A stretch of DNA of 64,000 nt from Gamarada debralockiae (taxonomy: Eukaryota > Ascomycota > Leotiomycetes > Helotiales > Hyphodiscaceae), in NCBI GenBank assembly GCA_002803225.1, contig NXFV01000681.1, positions 62,001-126,000 of the forward strand, given 5' to 3'. The position numbers were made by a program, and so were the translations under genes. The notes beneath the pieces were generated by a model, which made no database searches, was not told the DNA's origin, and saw only the letters and a program-made list of their open reading frames with translations. Shown here one piece after another: positions 8,894-19,418 of this stretch (position 1 is its first letter; the number at the start of each line of letters is the position of its first letter).

Positions 8894-9897
8894 CTATTCA
8901 AAATCCTTTAATGAACAATCCGACCGACATACAGCATTTTCTCTTGTCCAGTCCATCAACACATCGAAACGTCTGCATCTATGCGGAGCATTGCGAGTTT
9001 TCCAAGCACCGAGGTCGGATGAATCGTGTTGAAATAGAACTGGCGTCACGTCTGACTGGCACTCTATGATGGTCTTCAGACTAAGAAAACAATGATTCGT
9101 ATGGAGAGAGAATATTAGCTCTGTGACTTTTCTAATGGTACGCCAGTCCCACAATTCTCGATAGGCAAACTGCCACAGGAGGGTCACGCAGTGAGCGTGA
9201 TGAATCACTGAATGACCACATTAGACCAAGAGTTCTCTTCACAGCGAGATGTAAAGACTTACTCTCCGGAAACGAAATGACTTGGTTATCGCGTGGTGGT
9301 GGTAGGCGCCACCATTCGTGGTCGAAGGTTGTCTTGTTCAAGTCTCTCATTCTCTCATAAGGATAACCAATGTTCCCGCCTGGTTCTTATCAACCTGGAC
9401 AGTCTGCAGGAGAGGGTATCCGGAGCTGTAAAATCTCACTTACGGTCCCATTGATTCTTCCATACAGCTTGTCTTTCCGGCGTTGGCGGTCCAAAATATT
9501 CAGCGGGTAACAGATCGGAGTTATATTGAGCCCATTCGTATTCCATAGCAGTTGTCATAGGACCTAAACGCATGTTAATGGTTATTTTTGGAGGGTTTGA
9601 GGAGTATTCACTGAACGCCCACATGTGCTTTTGGCAGGCTGCATCCGATGGCGCTCGATAACGCATTAGAAGATACAGGGCCAGAGAGGATATAAATAGA
9701 CAAAAACTTATGAGAAGTGGCGACAGGTACGTTTTATGCCAACCAGGCTCACTGGGAAATGGTTGCGCTTCGATTAGAGAAGGTCTCGCATCATAGGTTA
9801 TTTCCGACGTTCCTATGCTTTCATTGGTATTCTGAATAGACTTATAGTTGCCCCACGGGTCGCGGGGAATTTCAATGATCTGAACTAAGCGAGCCAT
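8894..9897 (-). CDS. UstYa-like oxidase 5 (DUF3328), variant motif
   Basis: Four exons are predicted: 9612-9897, 9444-9563, about 9263-9379, and 8894-9207. They give 278 residues, with the start at the ATG beginning MARLVQIIEIPRD. The first intron is only 48 nt and in frame; removing it yields WAFSPMTTAMEYEWAQY. Two acceptors (9379 or 9385) fit for exon 3 without changing the frame. The membrane segment (LLISFCLFISSLALYLLM) is followed by YFGPPTPERQAVW and two unusual motifs. The first is MIHHAHCVTLLW in place of HQLHC, still H-x-x-H-C. The second is HTNHCFLSLKTIIEC, where Glu replaces the usual Met before Cys. PHRCRRFDVLMDW closes the domain. All metal-ligand positions are present, so it may be active. 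Confidence 0.82.
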
Positions 9898-10251
9898 GTT
9901 GACGAGTCGAATTTTGGCGATAGCAAAATGATTGACCAGGAAATTAGGAGTATTGAAATACTGCTTTGCCGAATTTTCCGCTGCTACAAAAAAGAGTGTC
10001 AGATCACATGATGGGATGACTCCACTCCAAACAGGCGAAAGATTGTGTGAACATAAACCCTTGTAAGCATGCTTGGTGCTGACCGTCATCACTGCATCGC
10101 AACTACTTTGTGTTACTGTAGTTTAGGAGGTGTGAAAGAACATCTCTACAACGACTGCGCGGTTTTTGGCCTTTTCTTGAGTTTCATCTTCAGTTTATTC
10201 TTATGCAATTTATCAATCATTCCACGGCGTCTTCCGACCTAGAACCATTCG
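9898..10251. promoter_or_regulatory. Divergent promoter of UstYa 5 and UstYa 6
   Basis: This 354-bp interval is shared by two divergent UstYa-like genes. It contains scattered TGAC elements (for example CTGACCGTCATCA near 10079-10091) and a CT-rich tract before 10252. The minus frame stays open far upstream of 9897, but that extension has no family match and is probably 5' leader. Confidence 0.4.
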
Positions 10252-11090
10252 ATGTGCATCCTTCAAGATTTCGAGATGAGGCAATCATGGCAGCGTCGGT
10301 GTTATGAATCGCCGTCTCCTCAAATCAAATCCTGCTTCTCCAATGCGGCATCAGTGACCCTACTTCTGGCATCCATCTATATAACTTTTTATTCTCTTAC
10401 TCTAGAACCCACAGACGCACAATGCACCCGCAGCATGTTCTCATGGTCACCAGCCCTCAGCACGATCGAGTATAAATGGGAGACGTTTGCAAATATCGAT
10501 TTCTTTACAAAAACGCCATTTTTCGGGATCACCCCAACGGCAGACATGGAAGCAGAATGGGATCGTCTACTTCCTGGTACAGCTTACCCCTATTCGTTAC
10601 ATCTATTGCTCTCCTAACTGCAAATTGACATGTGTCACTAGAGCATCCGATTGCAATAAGTAATGAACGTTTGAAGGACCTCAACCAATCCCAAGACGTT
10701 TCCTGGGTCCGACCTCCAGGCGACGAAAATGCAGTGCTTGCACTCCCTGAAGTTTTTGTGCAGCTAGCCTGCCTCAATCTCATACGGCAATTCAGTTATC
10801 GCCGGCAATACAACTTCACCCATCTACCCGCATTTCATGGAACAGAAGAGGTAATCACGACACGTGTTGATCAGTGCATTGAGAGGCTTCGACAAGCTAC
10901 TATGTGCTGGGCAGATCCGGGGGTTCTCATCAAAGAATTATATCACGATCCAATACAAGGAGATCGGTTGTTCTTTGATCTGGGGACTTTACACAAGTGT
11001 CGTAATTTTGATAGGGTTCGTGATTGGACTAAGCAGAACGGTGTGGATATTGTTCTATTGAATAATGCTTGGTGGGGTGGGAGTATGTAA
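10252..11090 (+). CDS. UstYa-like protein 6 with all motif histidines lost
   Basis: Two exons (10252-10576, 10642-11090) give 257 residues. It has the family layout: short tail, membrane segment (ASVTLLLASIYITFYSLTL), then SWSPALSTIEYKWETF, PTADMEAEWDRLLP and the closing LHKCRNFDRVRDWTKQN. The two signature motifs are altered. Where homologues have VFHQLHCLNLI, this one has VFVQLACLNLI, and where they have HVDHCIEALR it has RVDQCIERLR. All four histidines proposed to bind metal are replaced while both cysteines and the surrounding sequence remain. The frame is fully open and the fold residues are conserved. A catalytically inactive partner of another UstYa protein is therefore more likely than a random pseudogene. 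The ATG at 10276 is an alternative start. Confidence 0.85.
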
Positions 11091-11503
11091 ATATGACGAC
11101 GGATTGTATCCCGAAGTCGTTGAATACTGCCGATCTGCATAGAGAACTTGCTTACATACACTGACTTCTCTCTGCTCATCCCATGTCAACCCTTGAAACG
11201 AAAACTGTAAAGTTACTAATTCAAATTCCTGACAAGGTGGCTGACAGGATGACGTGCAGATAGTATGAGGCGTAGTAGCCCTGTCGCTGTAATCACTGCA
11301 CCCTTACAGTACATTGGCCTTCCAACAATGGAAGAATTCCCAATGCCCTAGTGTCAAAGCACTATCCCAGCAGTGGAGTGAGCAAATGTAAAATGAAAAG
11401 CTGAAGATGTCTCATTCTTAGGCCCTTAGTTAACTTAGTTAACTTGCACTGCATCGAATCTTAAGACCGCCTTCTTCCGACCTCAGAAATTCTCAATTCA
11501 TAC
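11091..11503. promoter_or_regulatory. Promoter region of UstYa 7 with TGAC cluster
   Basis: No gene is seen. Three TGAC elements lie close together: TGACA at 11230, TGACA at 11242 and TGACGT at 11250-11255. A duplicated TTAGTTAACTTAG-like stretch lies near 11423-11442. These are upstream of the UstYa-like gene at 11504. Confidence 0.4.
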
Positions 11504-12332
11504 ATGTCTCTTTTGAGGCTGATACTGCCTCGAGGACGTCACACGTCCTATCAAATCATTGCGCCAAATGAATTACCAGAGAAAGTGTCCAGGCAAGATC
11601 TTTCACTTCAAAATCGTCTTCGTCCATTATCCATAGCATTCTGGGCTCTCTTTTCAATCGCAATCCTGGAAACATATGCTCTTGTGTACCTATTTCTCTT
11701 GCACCGCTCTGAACGGCAACCATTGATCAAGACACCGGTTCCAAATAGTAAGTTCACGTGCGCAGATTCTCATATAAAGCTGATTTGGTCACACAGTCCC
11801 TTTCTCACGGTACGTGTTCGTAGACGATGCGATGTTCAGAGGTCTTGGGAGTGAAGCTAAAGTAGAGGCTGCGTGGAGTGTTTTCAATCTACGTACGCCT
11901 AATACACCTTCATTATTTCATTCTTCTCTGGGGATTAGAACTAATACCTGCCACTATTTAGCCCAAGGTGGTTTCGTTAAATTGGACGAGCCACAAGTTT
12001 ATGGCCTCCTACCTAACACCAACGTCATACCTGGAGTGGATAATGTTTATATGATCTCCACCTACCACCAACTGCATTGCCTTAAAAAGCTACAGGTGGC
12101 TTTGACCGGGCTGCAGAACAATGCTTCCGGGGCAGGTACGCAAATTGCCCATGTTGAGCATTGCTTCAGCTACCTTCGCCAAGGGATTATGTGCTCAGGA
12201 GACATGACATTGGAGGGTCCCGATCAGAACCCAGTTCCAGGAGAAAGTCCTTTGCAAGGATGGGAGATACCACATCGTTGTCGAAATTGGGATAAATTAT
12301 TGGAGTGGAAGGAAGCAAATGCCGCGATATAA
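11504..12332 (+). CDS. UstYa-like oxidase 7 (DUF3328)
   Basis: Three exons (11504-11747, 11797-11892, 11962-12332) give 236 residues. The second intron is 69 nt and in frame without a stop. Its removal turns a low-complexity insertion into the expected L-PQGGFVKL junction. A basic N-terminus is followed by a membrane segment (AFWALFSIAILETYALVYLFLL). The lumenal part has the compact subtype sequence (PFSRYVFVDDAMF). Both motifs are intact: TYHQLHCLKKLQVAL and HVEHCFSYLRQGIMC, then PHRCRNWDKLLEW. This is the rightmost UstYa gene of the array. Its 3' end is 43 bp from the stop of the convergent TPR gene. Confidence 0.87.
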
Positions 12333-12374
12333 CAAACTCTACAGTAGCCGCTGTTTTTAACGTTTCTGATAGAA

Positions 12375-13076
12375 TTATTTTGAGGCTTCATGCTCTATTC
12401 TCCAGTCTTCAAGCTCCTTCACCATAGCCTCCAAATTCTTTTTCTCGTCTGCTTGATATTTGACAAATTTTCCTCTATCCATCGCGGTGATTCTGTCAGA
12501 AGCCTCCTCAATCAACTTCTCCGCCTCCAAATATCTTCTTTGTTTCCATATCGCCTGTGTCAATATTCTCATGCATTTGAACGCATGTGGACTATCTTTC
12601 CCTAAGAGCTCATGATTCTGCATCCATGGCAACACTTCTCTTGCCATCTCTTCGGCCTCCACATATCTTCCTTGAGCCTCCATCACAGACGATAAATTGT
12701 GTAAAGCCGACAAGTTTCCTTGTGGACTATTATCCACCATCAATCGTACTAATTTCTCTTCCTCGTCGATATGGCCCAAGAGTTTCTCCATAGTAGCCAT
12801 ACCCAGCATCAACTGCTGCCAGCTTAGGAGGTCCGACTCTAGGAGAGTCTTTGGTGCAGCCACGTTGTCTTTCGAAGATAATGTTTCCCGTAGTTGCGTC
12901 AAAAGGCTTTGTAGCTTTTCCGTGTCGCTCAGGGAGGCATCGAAATGCATTTGCTCAAGTTCTTTCTGCGAGTAACACTGCAAGAAATTCCGGCCTACGG
13001 AATATGGAAGCGAGTTCCAGAACTCGTCGTTAGGTACCTGTAGAGATTCCCAAGGAAACGTCGGAGTCGTAGCCAT
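12375..13076 (-). CDS. TPR / kinesin-light-chain-like repeat protein
   Basis: This is a single-exon protein of 233 residues if the ATG beginning MATTPTFPWE is used; an upstream ATG at 13130 would add 18 residues. The C-terminal half contains TPR-like helix pairs (EEEKLVRLMVDNSPQ, YVEAEEMAREVLPW, RYLEAEKLIEEASDR). These are of the kind found in fungal tetratricopeptide proteins of the NB-ARC/kinesin-light-chain group. There is no signal peptide or membrane segment. It probably binds other proteins. It is convergent with the last UstYa gene and stands between the array and the bZIP-ankyrin gene. Whether it belongs to the cluster is open. Confidence 0.7.
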   Translation of the reverse strand: MATTPTFPWESLQVPNDEFWNSLPYSVGRNFLQCYSQKELEQMHFDASLSDTEKLQSLLTQLRETLSSKDNVAAPKTLLESDLLSWQQLMLGMATMEKLLGHIDEEEKLVRLMVDNSPQGNLSALHNLSSVMEAQGRYVEAEEMAREVLPWMQNHELLGKDSPHAFKCMRILTQAIWKQRRYLEAEKLIEEASDRITAMDRGKFVKYQADEKKNLEAMVKELEDWRIEHEASK

Positions 13077-14141
13077 TTCTTTATGATATATTTTACATAT
13101 ATGAAATTTGCGTTGAAACAAAGTGTTCACAAAACAATCTCACCAGCGGACGATGGTCTGCAATACCTGGGATATTCAGGCACATGAGTTTTTCAGGCTA
13201 TATGTAGCGAGTTCGAGCACTTCTGGCTAATATAACTCCTTCAATTTTATTTTCACTGCGCGCTAAACTGTAAGAATGACAAAGACCAGTTTTCTTCCCA
13301 AAGCAGCCAATAATCAATGTCACAGTTACTAGCGACCGGATGCTCTACGAGCAGTGACCTGTTTCTTCCGCCATGTGCAGGAAGAAACAGCTGTGCGCCG
13401 ACCAGATTGGGCGGACACGGCTTCCTGAAATTTTTGTCACCTGCCTAATATGATTTTGAACCAGCGGTGCTTGCTGACAGTGCTGACGTGTCTGTGTGAC
13501 AAGGTGGCAGATGTTGGTAAAAGATGTTGGTAAAGTGGAGCGACGTTGGTGCTGGGTCAAAATTGAAGGTGCTATTGGTCCAATCAAAGTTCTGGTTAAA
13601 AAGGGAGGCTGTGATGACACAACTCTTCTCTTCCCCGTCCAGGCCTGCGCCCACTCCAAGATTGTAACTTTTATAACCTGGAACATAATATGAATGTTAA
13701 CTAAATGTCTTAAAATTGATTATACAGTTTGATATAATCGTAACTCTGAATCTGTTTTATATAATCTTAGGCTATAGGTTTGTATGAAAATGGGTGTATC
13801 ATTTATTAGTAAATCATAAAGGGTCTTTTCCTAGTTCGGATTATATAATTTTGTAATCAGGTCCGCTTTATGTATAATTTGCTATCTCTAACATCGCTAT
13901 CTACCCCGCTCCCAAAACCCTGTTTTCCACTAGGTTACTTCAAAGTTTGCTTCGCCTTCCAATGAATACACGAACCAAGAGGTCGGGTGCGTCTTGCGAT
14001 AAAGAATGTGTTCCAGTATAATACTGTATAGAGGAACTTCGAGCAGCCCGCAAATATGCTTGCAGTTTTTAACTTCCTGCTCGCACTCCATAGCAACATA
14101 GACATCCGTAGGTACATCCGCTGGTTCCATTACCCACCGAG
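13077..14141. other. Intergenic stretch upstream of regulator
   Basis: Short ORFs exist on both strands but none has recognisable content. The part from 13680 to 13900 is AT-rich (TTATATAAT-like strings). It is likely the promoter of the TPR gene (right-to-left) and of the bZIP-ankyrin gene at 14142. Confidence 0.4.
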
Positions 14142-15451
14142 ATGATAGAACGACAAGTAGAGGCTCTTGAGCGCAGGAGGATGCAGAATCGCCTTGCACA
14201 GAGGAGACGCCGTAAGTCTTTGCATTCGTTGATATACCATAATTTCCGTTGTCTCGTTCTGACATCTGAACCTGGCCGAGTCAGGTCAAAGACGGGCTCA
14301 GCATGATCAACAGCAACAGGGACGACAGCAGCAGCAAGGGAGACAAAAACAACGACAAATTACACAACATGACGAAGTCCCTCGACATCCCATGGCTCAA
14401 CCCATAGAAAGCCGTTCACAAGGGCAACAAACCAATAAATTAACCATCTCGGAGACTCAAGAACCAAAAACACACGAACAACAATCTTTACTAGGAAATA
14501 TGATTGGGGAGCCATTCCCCCTTGACCAGCCTCAGTCACGATCTGCATTATTCCATCAAGAGGATCCAGAAGACTGGCTCTCGCAAATGACAATTCCATC
14601 ACAATGTGCAACCGTACCCCACTTCTCTAGCCTTGAACAGCACACTTGCAACACGTCTTACCTGGTTGAAGACCACTTCTTAAACTCCGATATTGGATTG
14701 CCAGAATTATCTGATGAGGACGAGACTTCGAGTATGCCTAGCCCCTTCTCGGAACCCAATCGAGCATTGCCAACAATCTCCGCTCAATTGAAAACCCCGG
14801 AGCTGTTGAGTATGCCCAGCCCCTTCTCGGAACGTAATCGAGCATTGCCAACAATATCCGCTGAATTGAAAACCCCGGAGTTGTTGAGTAGAAGGAGCCA
14901 AATGCAGAAGGCAAGTGATGCATCTATGGTATGCCCCTGTTCCGCACATATGATCTTAAAAGACAAATTTTCATGCTTCACAGCAAATTGTGAGCGACCA
15001 ATTTGGACGGTCACGAGTGCCGCCGGTGATAGCCTTAGATGACAAGACGTGCTGCGAGACAACTCAACGTGTTAAGAAACCGCCGCCGGCGCAGTTAGTA
15101 ACGCCGCCAAGCCAGTCAACTAGGGAAATATGCAAGGGTAAGATGACGCTGCACATGTGCGCTGAGAAAGGGCACAGTAAAATTGTGCGTTTTCTACTCA
15201 GTTATGGTGCGGAAGTTGACGCGCTCGACGGATTCGGTCGTACAGCTTTGCACTACGCTGCAAGAAACGATCGTGTAGAGGTTGTCGCAATGCTCCTGGC
15301 CACGGGTGCAGAGACTGAGATCACAGACCATAATGGGTTCAGTCCATTGCACATTGCGGCAGATGTTGGATCTGAGGACGTCATCAGACTCTTAGTTAAA
15401 GAGGGAGCGGATTTGAATGCGAGGACAGGAAATGTAAGAGAAGGTGGATAA
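14142..15451 (+). CDS. TOXE-like bZIP-ankyrin (bANK) transcription factor
   Basis: Three exons (14142-14211, 14285-14928, 14984-15451) give 393 residues in frame. Residues about 11-27 are a bZIP-type basic region (RRRMQNRLAQRRRR spans the first splice). It is followed by a Gln-rich stretch rather than a leucine zipper. The C-terminal about 110 residues form at least three ankyrin repeats (MTLHMCAEKGHSKIVRFLL, RTALHYAARNDRVEVVAMLL, FSPLHIAADVGSEDVIRLL). A basic region without zipper plus ankyrin repeats is the architecture of TOXE, the pathway-specific activator of the HC-toxin cluster in Cochliobolus carbonum. It probably regulates the neighbouring UstYa array in the nucleus. The domains are seen; the target genes are inferred. 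An internal 26-residue duplication lies at 14733-14889. The exact stop exon could differ if a further intron follows. Confidence 0.85.
14733..14889 (+). repeat. 78-bp in-frame tandem duplication in bANK gene
   Basis: Two adjacent 78-bp copies encode SMPSPFSE(P/R)NRALPTISA followed by (Q/E)LKTPELL. They differ by only a few bases, so the duplication is recent. It lies between the DNA-binding region and the ankyrin repeats. Confidence 0.9.
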
Positions 15452-16439
15452 AATTAAGTTGAAAGTTATTCTCATGAAAGCTTAGTTAAGGCGGTTGCGC
15501 TAGCAAGTGTACCAGGTTAAGCAAAGTGGGTATCACGTCCACAGGGGTGTTCTGTACTTATGTGTGGTACTGGCGTATTTTGAGTTATTTGTTTGTTGAA
15601 ATGCACCTGTGAGAAGGTGGGGGCTAGTGATCTGATAATTCTGCAAATCCTCACGTGACCTGATTATAGTGTTGCGATTATGAGAGGTTGACAAGTCTGC
15701 CCAGGCACTTAAAAAGTACAGCCCCGTTTTTAACTTTTCAACACAACACAAATTAAAAATTCTGAATTGAGAGAATTATTCATTGCAATTTTCTCTACAC
15801 TTCCACCTACTTTCAATTATTTAATTGATGTGGCTGGTAGAGAAAATACGGGGTGCGAATTATTCGAGTGACTCAACCCCTGGTGAGGGTTTGACTAGCT
15901 ACAGAGAGATCAGGGCGAATTCAGAGAGGTCACAAGTTACTTAATTGCTCGACTCTAGTCGGTAGAGTTGTCTCCTTATATCTATATCTGACTCCTTTAT
16001 TCTGCTTAGTAAGGGAGTCTCTTACTACTGAATATAACAGGAGTATACTACTGTTGCTGTAGCATCTCTTATTGGTGCTTTCAGTGTAGCCTTAGGCTAC
16101 ATGCCGTTTTCATCTGCTTACATATGTAATTCCTGACACGCACAAACATCCTGAAAATGTCATAGGGCAGTTTGTGTGACAGCTGGAGGCTCAAGCATTG
16201 AAGACTCAGTGCAGAAGGTGCTGTATTGACAGGAGAAGGTTCTGTAAGTACACCAAGTCTAATATCTCTCCAGGACGCGGCTAGTCAAGCTAGCGCGTGA
16301 CTCACGCGCAGGCGGCACGATCAGGTGACATTCGCCAGAACTGTCACATTAGGAGTAGAATAGTTGAGTTTAGTGCCTTAAATTACTTTAAAACGAAGGT
16401 AATAAGGTGCTACTTGGATATAACATTCAACGTCGCAAA
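15452..16439. other. Gene-empty stretch right of regulator
   Basis: No coding region is recognised. The part from 15830 to 16100 (GGGTGCGAATTATTCGAG through GGAGTATACTAC) reads like decayed repeat DNA and could be a solo LTR. Paired ends were not found, so no element is called. Confidence 0.4.
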
Positions 16440-16700
16440 CATCTTTATCACAACATCGCTCCCGCGAAGATAGCAGGGACTTGCGGATGCGGTGATCATG
16501 CTGTTGCTGCATCTGAGGATGGCGGTTTGTCTTGGGTTCGCGGATATCGTGAATACGTATACAGTGGAGAGATTGGGGACTAGATTGAGCTATCATGCAG
16601 TGTTTTGGTTTGAGGTTGCGTGTGCAGCTACTGCTTTAGCTATTTTGGTATTGTTTGTACGAGGAACGGGAGGCGTTAGAAGCGGAGACCGGCAGTAATG
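16440..16700 (+). pseudogene. MFS transporter C-terminal relic
   Basis: One frame gives APAKIAGTCGCGDHAVAAS, resembling the PxEIAGTAGA stretch before the last two helices of DHA2-type major facilitator drug exporters. Another frame then gives GFADIVNTYTVERLGTRLSY and AVFWFEVACAATALAILVLF, resembling the last helices. The homology therefore crosses frames and no start or upstream helices are present. It looks like the surviving 3' end of a broken exporter gene. Exporters of this type are frequent in secondary-metabolite clusters, so it may be a lost cluster member. The family call is by motif resemblance only. Confidence 0.5.
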
Positions 16701-17839
16701 ATAGCCGCACTGGGGAGGAAACGAGGGAGGAAGGCTCTCGTGCAGGTACGGGAGATGCTACGACATGATAAACGCCTTTACATGTTGATTATTACATGTT
16801 GGATATCAAACTCGATAGATCTCTGTTCTGGATGGCGTTGGATAATGGATATTATTACGGTAGACAGATATTTTGGATATTAGCTGACGAGAACATCATC
16901 AGAGATACATACATTGGGTTCCATCAAAATGGCCCTTCAATCTAGTACCGCCACCCTTTGCTCTTTAGGCATTTCCTCTCTCAACAATCGAGCCTCCTTG
17001 ATGCCCCACATATTCACGTGAGTCGTCAGACGGGGCCAAACCCAAAAGTCTGCGCAAGCGAACACTAGCGCGGTCCAAAAATTTCCAATACAAAAGCTTT
17101 TCGCTTCCCCTTCCGAAGCTCTTCTTTTCTTCTTCATCATCAGTAGAGGTTATAATTAATACTTATAACATTTTACATGGGGGCTCCACTACGGTGGCTG
17201 CTGAGGGTTACTCAGTCGCAAGACAAAATGGGTTTCGTTCCGTTCCCGGCTCCCTCGATCAAAGGTGAACGCTCTTTCCTACCAGCCGACTTCGCCGTCT
17301 CTCGAGGACGTTGACTGTGGGGTGGTCGCTACATATACATACTTACATTGGGTTTTGGGATGGCATTGGAATTGATGGGAGGTGGAATTGGGTGGATTGG
17401 ACGCAGAAGGCTCGTTTGATGAGGCCGTATTTCGAACAGGTTGTTGTTGTGCGCGCGCTTGTGCGAGGGCATTGCAATATTCCCGCACGACCCTATGCTG
17501 TGCTATGCGGTGATGATATGACATTGTGTTCCTCTGAATACCTGTGACACCGTCGTCGATCTGCACGAAGTTATTGACCTCTGAGTAAAATCTGCTGTGC
17601 TTCCTACCGTTAAGACGAGTGGCAGTCGCGATCACGAAGAATTTTAACAAGCCAGAATGATCGCAGCACGAAAATTAAAACAAGTCCATCTTATAATATG
17701 CAATGTCACTTGTGATCATGAAATGAACGTCTATTATTTGCGAATCATTGCTTGTATTGGATTTCTATCAAGCTACAGCAATGCTTCCTTGATCCCCCTC
17801 CAGCATCTAAATAAAGAGTGACGAACACCATTCCACCGT
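16701..17839. other. Intergenic stretch, no convincing gene
   Basis: Several short ORFs occur, for example 16937-17140 minus and 17279-17650 minus. None has a recognisable domain, signal peptide or intron structure. It separates the accessory region from the ribosomal protein gene. Confidence 0.4.
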
Positions 17840-18680
17840 CTAGTAAAGGCGCTTGGGAGGAGACATAGAAGCCTTGATCGTCAAGCTGCCAACGTTCTGC
17901 CATCCCTTCTTCAACAGAGAAACGAGGTAGTTGATAGCCAACATAATGTTGGAGATCAATTGATCCTCAGTCATGCCAACATTTCCGACAGCGACACCCA
18001 TGCAGAGAACCTTCTTCAGCTGGAACTTGATGGTCGACTTGACTTCGTTGATCTTGCCGGACAAATCTTCGTTGTGAGAGACGGGGGTTGGGAATTTACC
18101 AGCTGTGATATCGTCAGTATGTGTACAGACGCAAATCGGTGAGACGGAGACATACCCTTGGAAAGACCGGGACCCAAGAGACGAGGGATCTGCTTGATCA
18201 AAGTATCGGAAGCAACGAATGCATCGTACTTGCGAGCGAGCTTCTTGATGAGCTTCTTGTTCTTGTTCAACTTCTTCAAGTCGTCAGAGCTCATGGCATC
18301 GACACCACCGTGCTTGGCTCGATCGATATCATGCTGGTCACCGAGAATGCTATCCCAAAATCAGCCTAAGTCCTTCAATCTTCCATATGTGTATTCGCAG
18401 GCGTACCAGATGCTCATGTTGGGGCGAGGAACGACAGGGAGACGGACGGTTCCGGAGAAACGCTTGTCACGCTGAGGATCATAGTTCTTGAGGCCGATTT
18501 GGAGTTCGACGGTTTCGAGGAAGTTACGCTTCTTGGTCTCGAGAGAGTACTCAAGGAGTTGTTGGACGTTGGTACGCACTCCGGCTGTGGCGCAAAAATG
18601 TTAAGTGATTTGTTCTTTGCTCAATCGATGAGATATAGAGAAAGAGGGAACGAGAACCTACCGACTGTGATTTTCGACAT
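17840..18680 (-). CDS. RPL10A: 60S ribosomal protein L10a (uL1)
   Basis: Four exons (18662-18680, 18407-18584, 18156-18349, 17840-18102) give exactly 217 residues, the usual length of eukaryotic L10a. The first exon encodes only MSKITV and the first base of the next codon. Recognisable family segments include [52 protein letters not shown] and the C-terminal [16 protein letters not shown]. It is a component of the L1 stalk of the large ribosomal subunit, involved in release of deacylated tRNA. It marks the conserved, housekeeping side of the accessory region. Confidence 0.96.
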
Positions 18681-19418
18681 GATGACAGTCTTCCAATAGA
18701 ATTGTTGAGATTCTAATGGTGAGGATTTGCGTAGTTATCTTTTTGTCTTTGAAGGTTCGAGTTCGATGGATTTTGCGAAAAGTTTCTAGTGGGAGGGGAA
18801 CATTTTTAGCGAACGGCATGCTGATCAATCCACACGTGATCCCCAGTGACATGAATCCTCAAACTTTTGATCTCTTCATCATACGTCACAAAAACCCTTG
18901 ATTCAGGGCCCATTCCTTCCAGTGGGGAATATTCCTTGGAAGGGCCTTTTCTTGACGAGACAGATCTGAGCCTGCCTCTTGTTCAGACCATGAGAACAGA
19001 GCACAGTATGCAAACGGATATTTAGTTTTCTTATTTTGAATTCTTAAAAGAGGAAAATCTCATTCTAGTTTTGATTTTGGATGCGGGTGAAGTTCCACCT
19101 TTCTGGACGCTGCTCAAAGACCAAATTCCTCGGCCGGAAGGTATTAATTATCCTTTGTTCCCTTGCTTGGAAGGTGGTTGCATTGTATCCCCTTTTATTG
19201 AGAAAGCCACAATCAATTTGTATTGTGTAGAAGGAGAAAGGCGTCTCAAAATTTTATTTGGTTCAATTTTGAAATGCTTTCAATTCCCCAGCAAAGTCAT
19301 CGCCGAATCAAATATTGCCCCCCACCCCAACCATTTGAGTCTCCCCATCATCTTGCAATTCTTTATTTTGCTCCCACTTGTTCCCCAAGCCTGACATTTT
19401 TTGTCATACCCTAATCTC
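18681..19418. other. Intergenic stretch between L10a and secreted protein
   Basis: This is the promoter of the ribosomal protein gene on its left side. The right part (19060-19400) is rich in runs of T and C and has short plus-strand ORFs without recognisable content. Confidence 0.4.

Noticed and set aside
13930..14265. 111-codon minus-strand ORF overlapping the first exon of the bANK gene
   Set aside because: It lies antisense to the bZIP basic region, has no recognisable domain or signal peptide, and the plus-strand exon chain explains the coding signal.
15830..16110. Possible solo LTR right of the regulator
   Set aside because: It has a repeat-like look, but no paired terminal sequence, target-site duplication or second copy could be identified.
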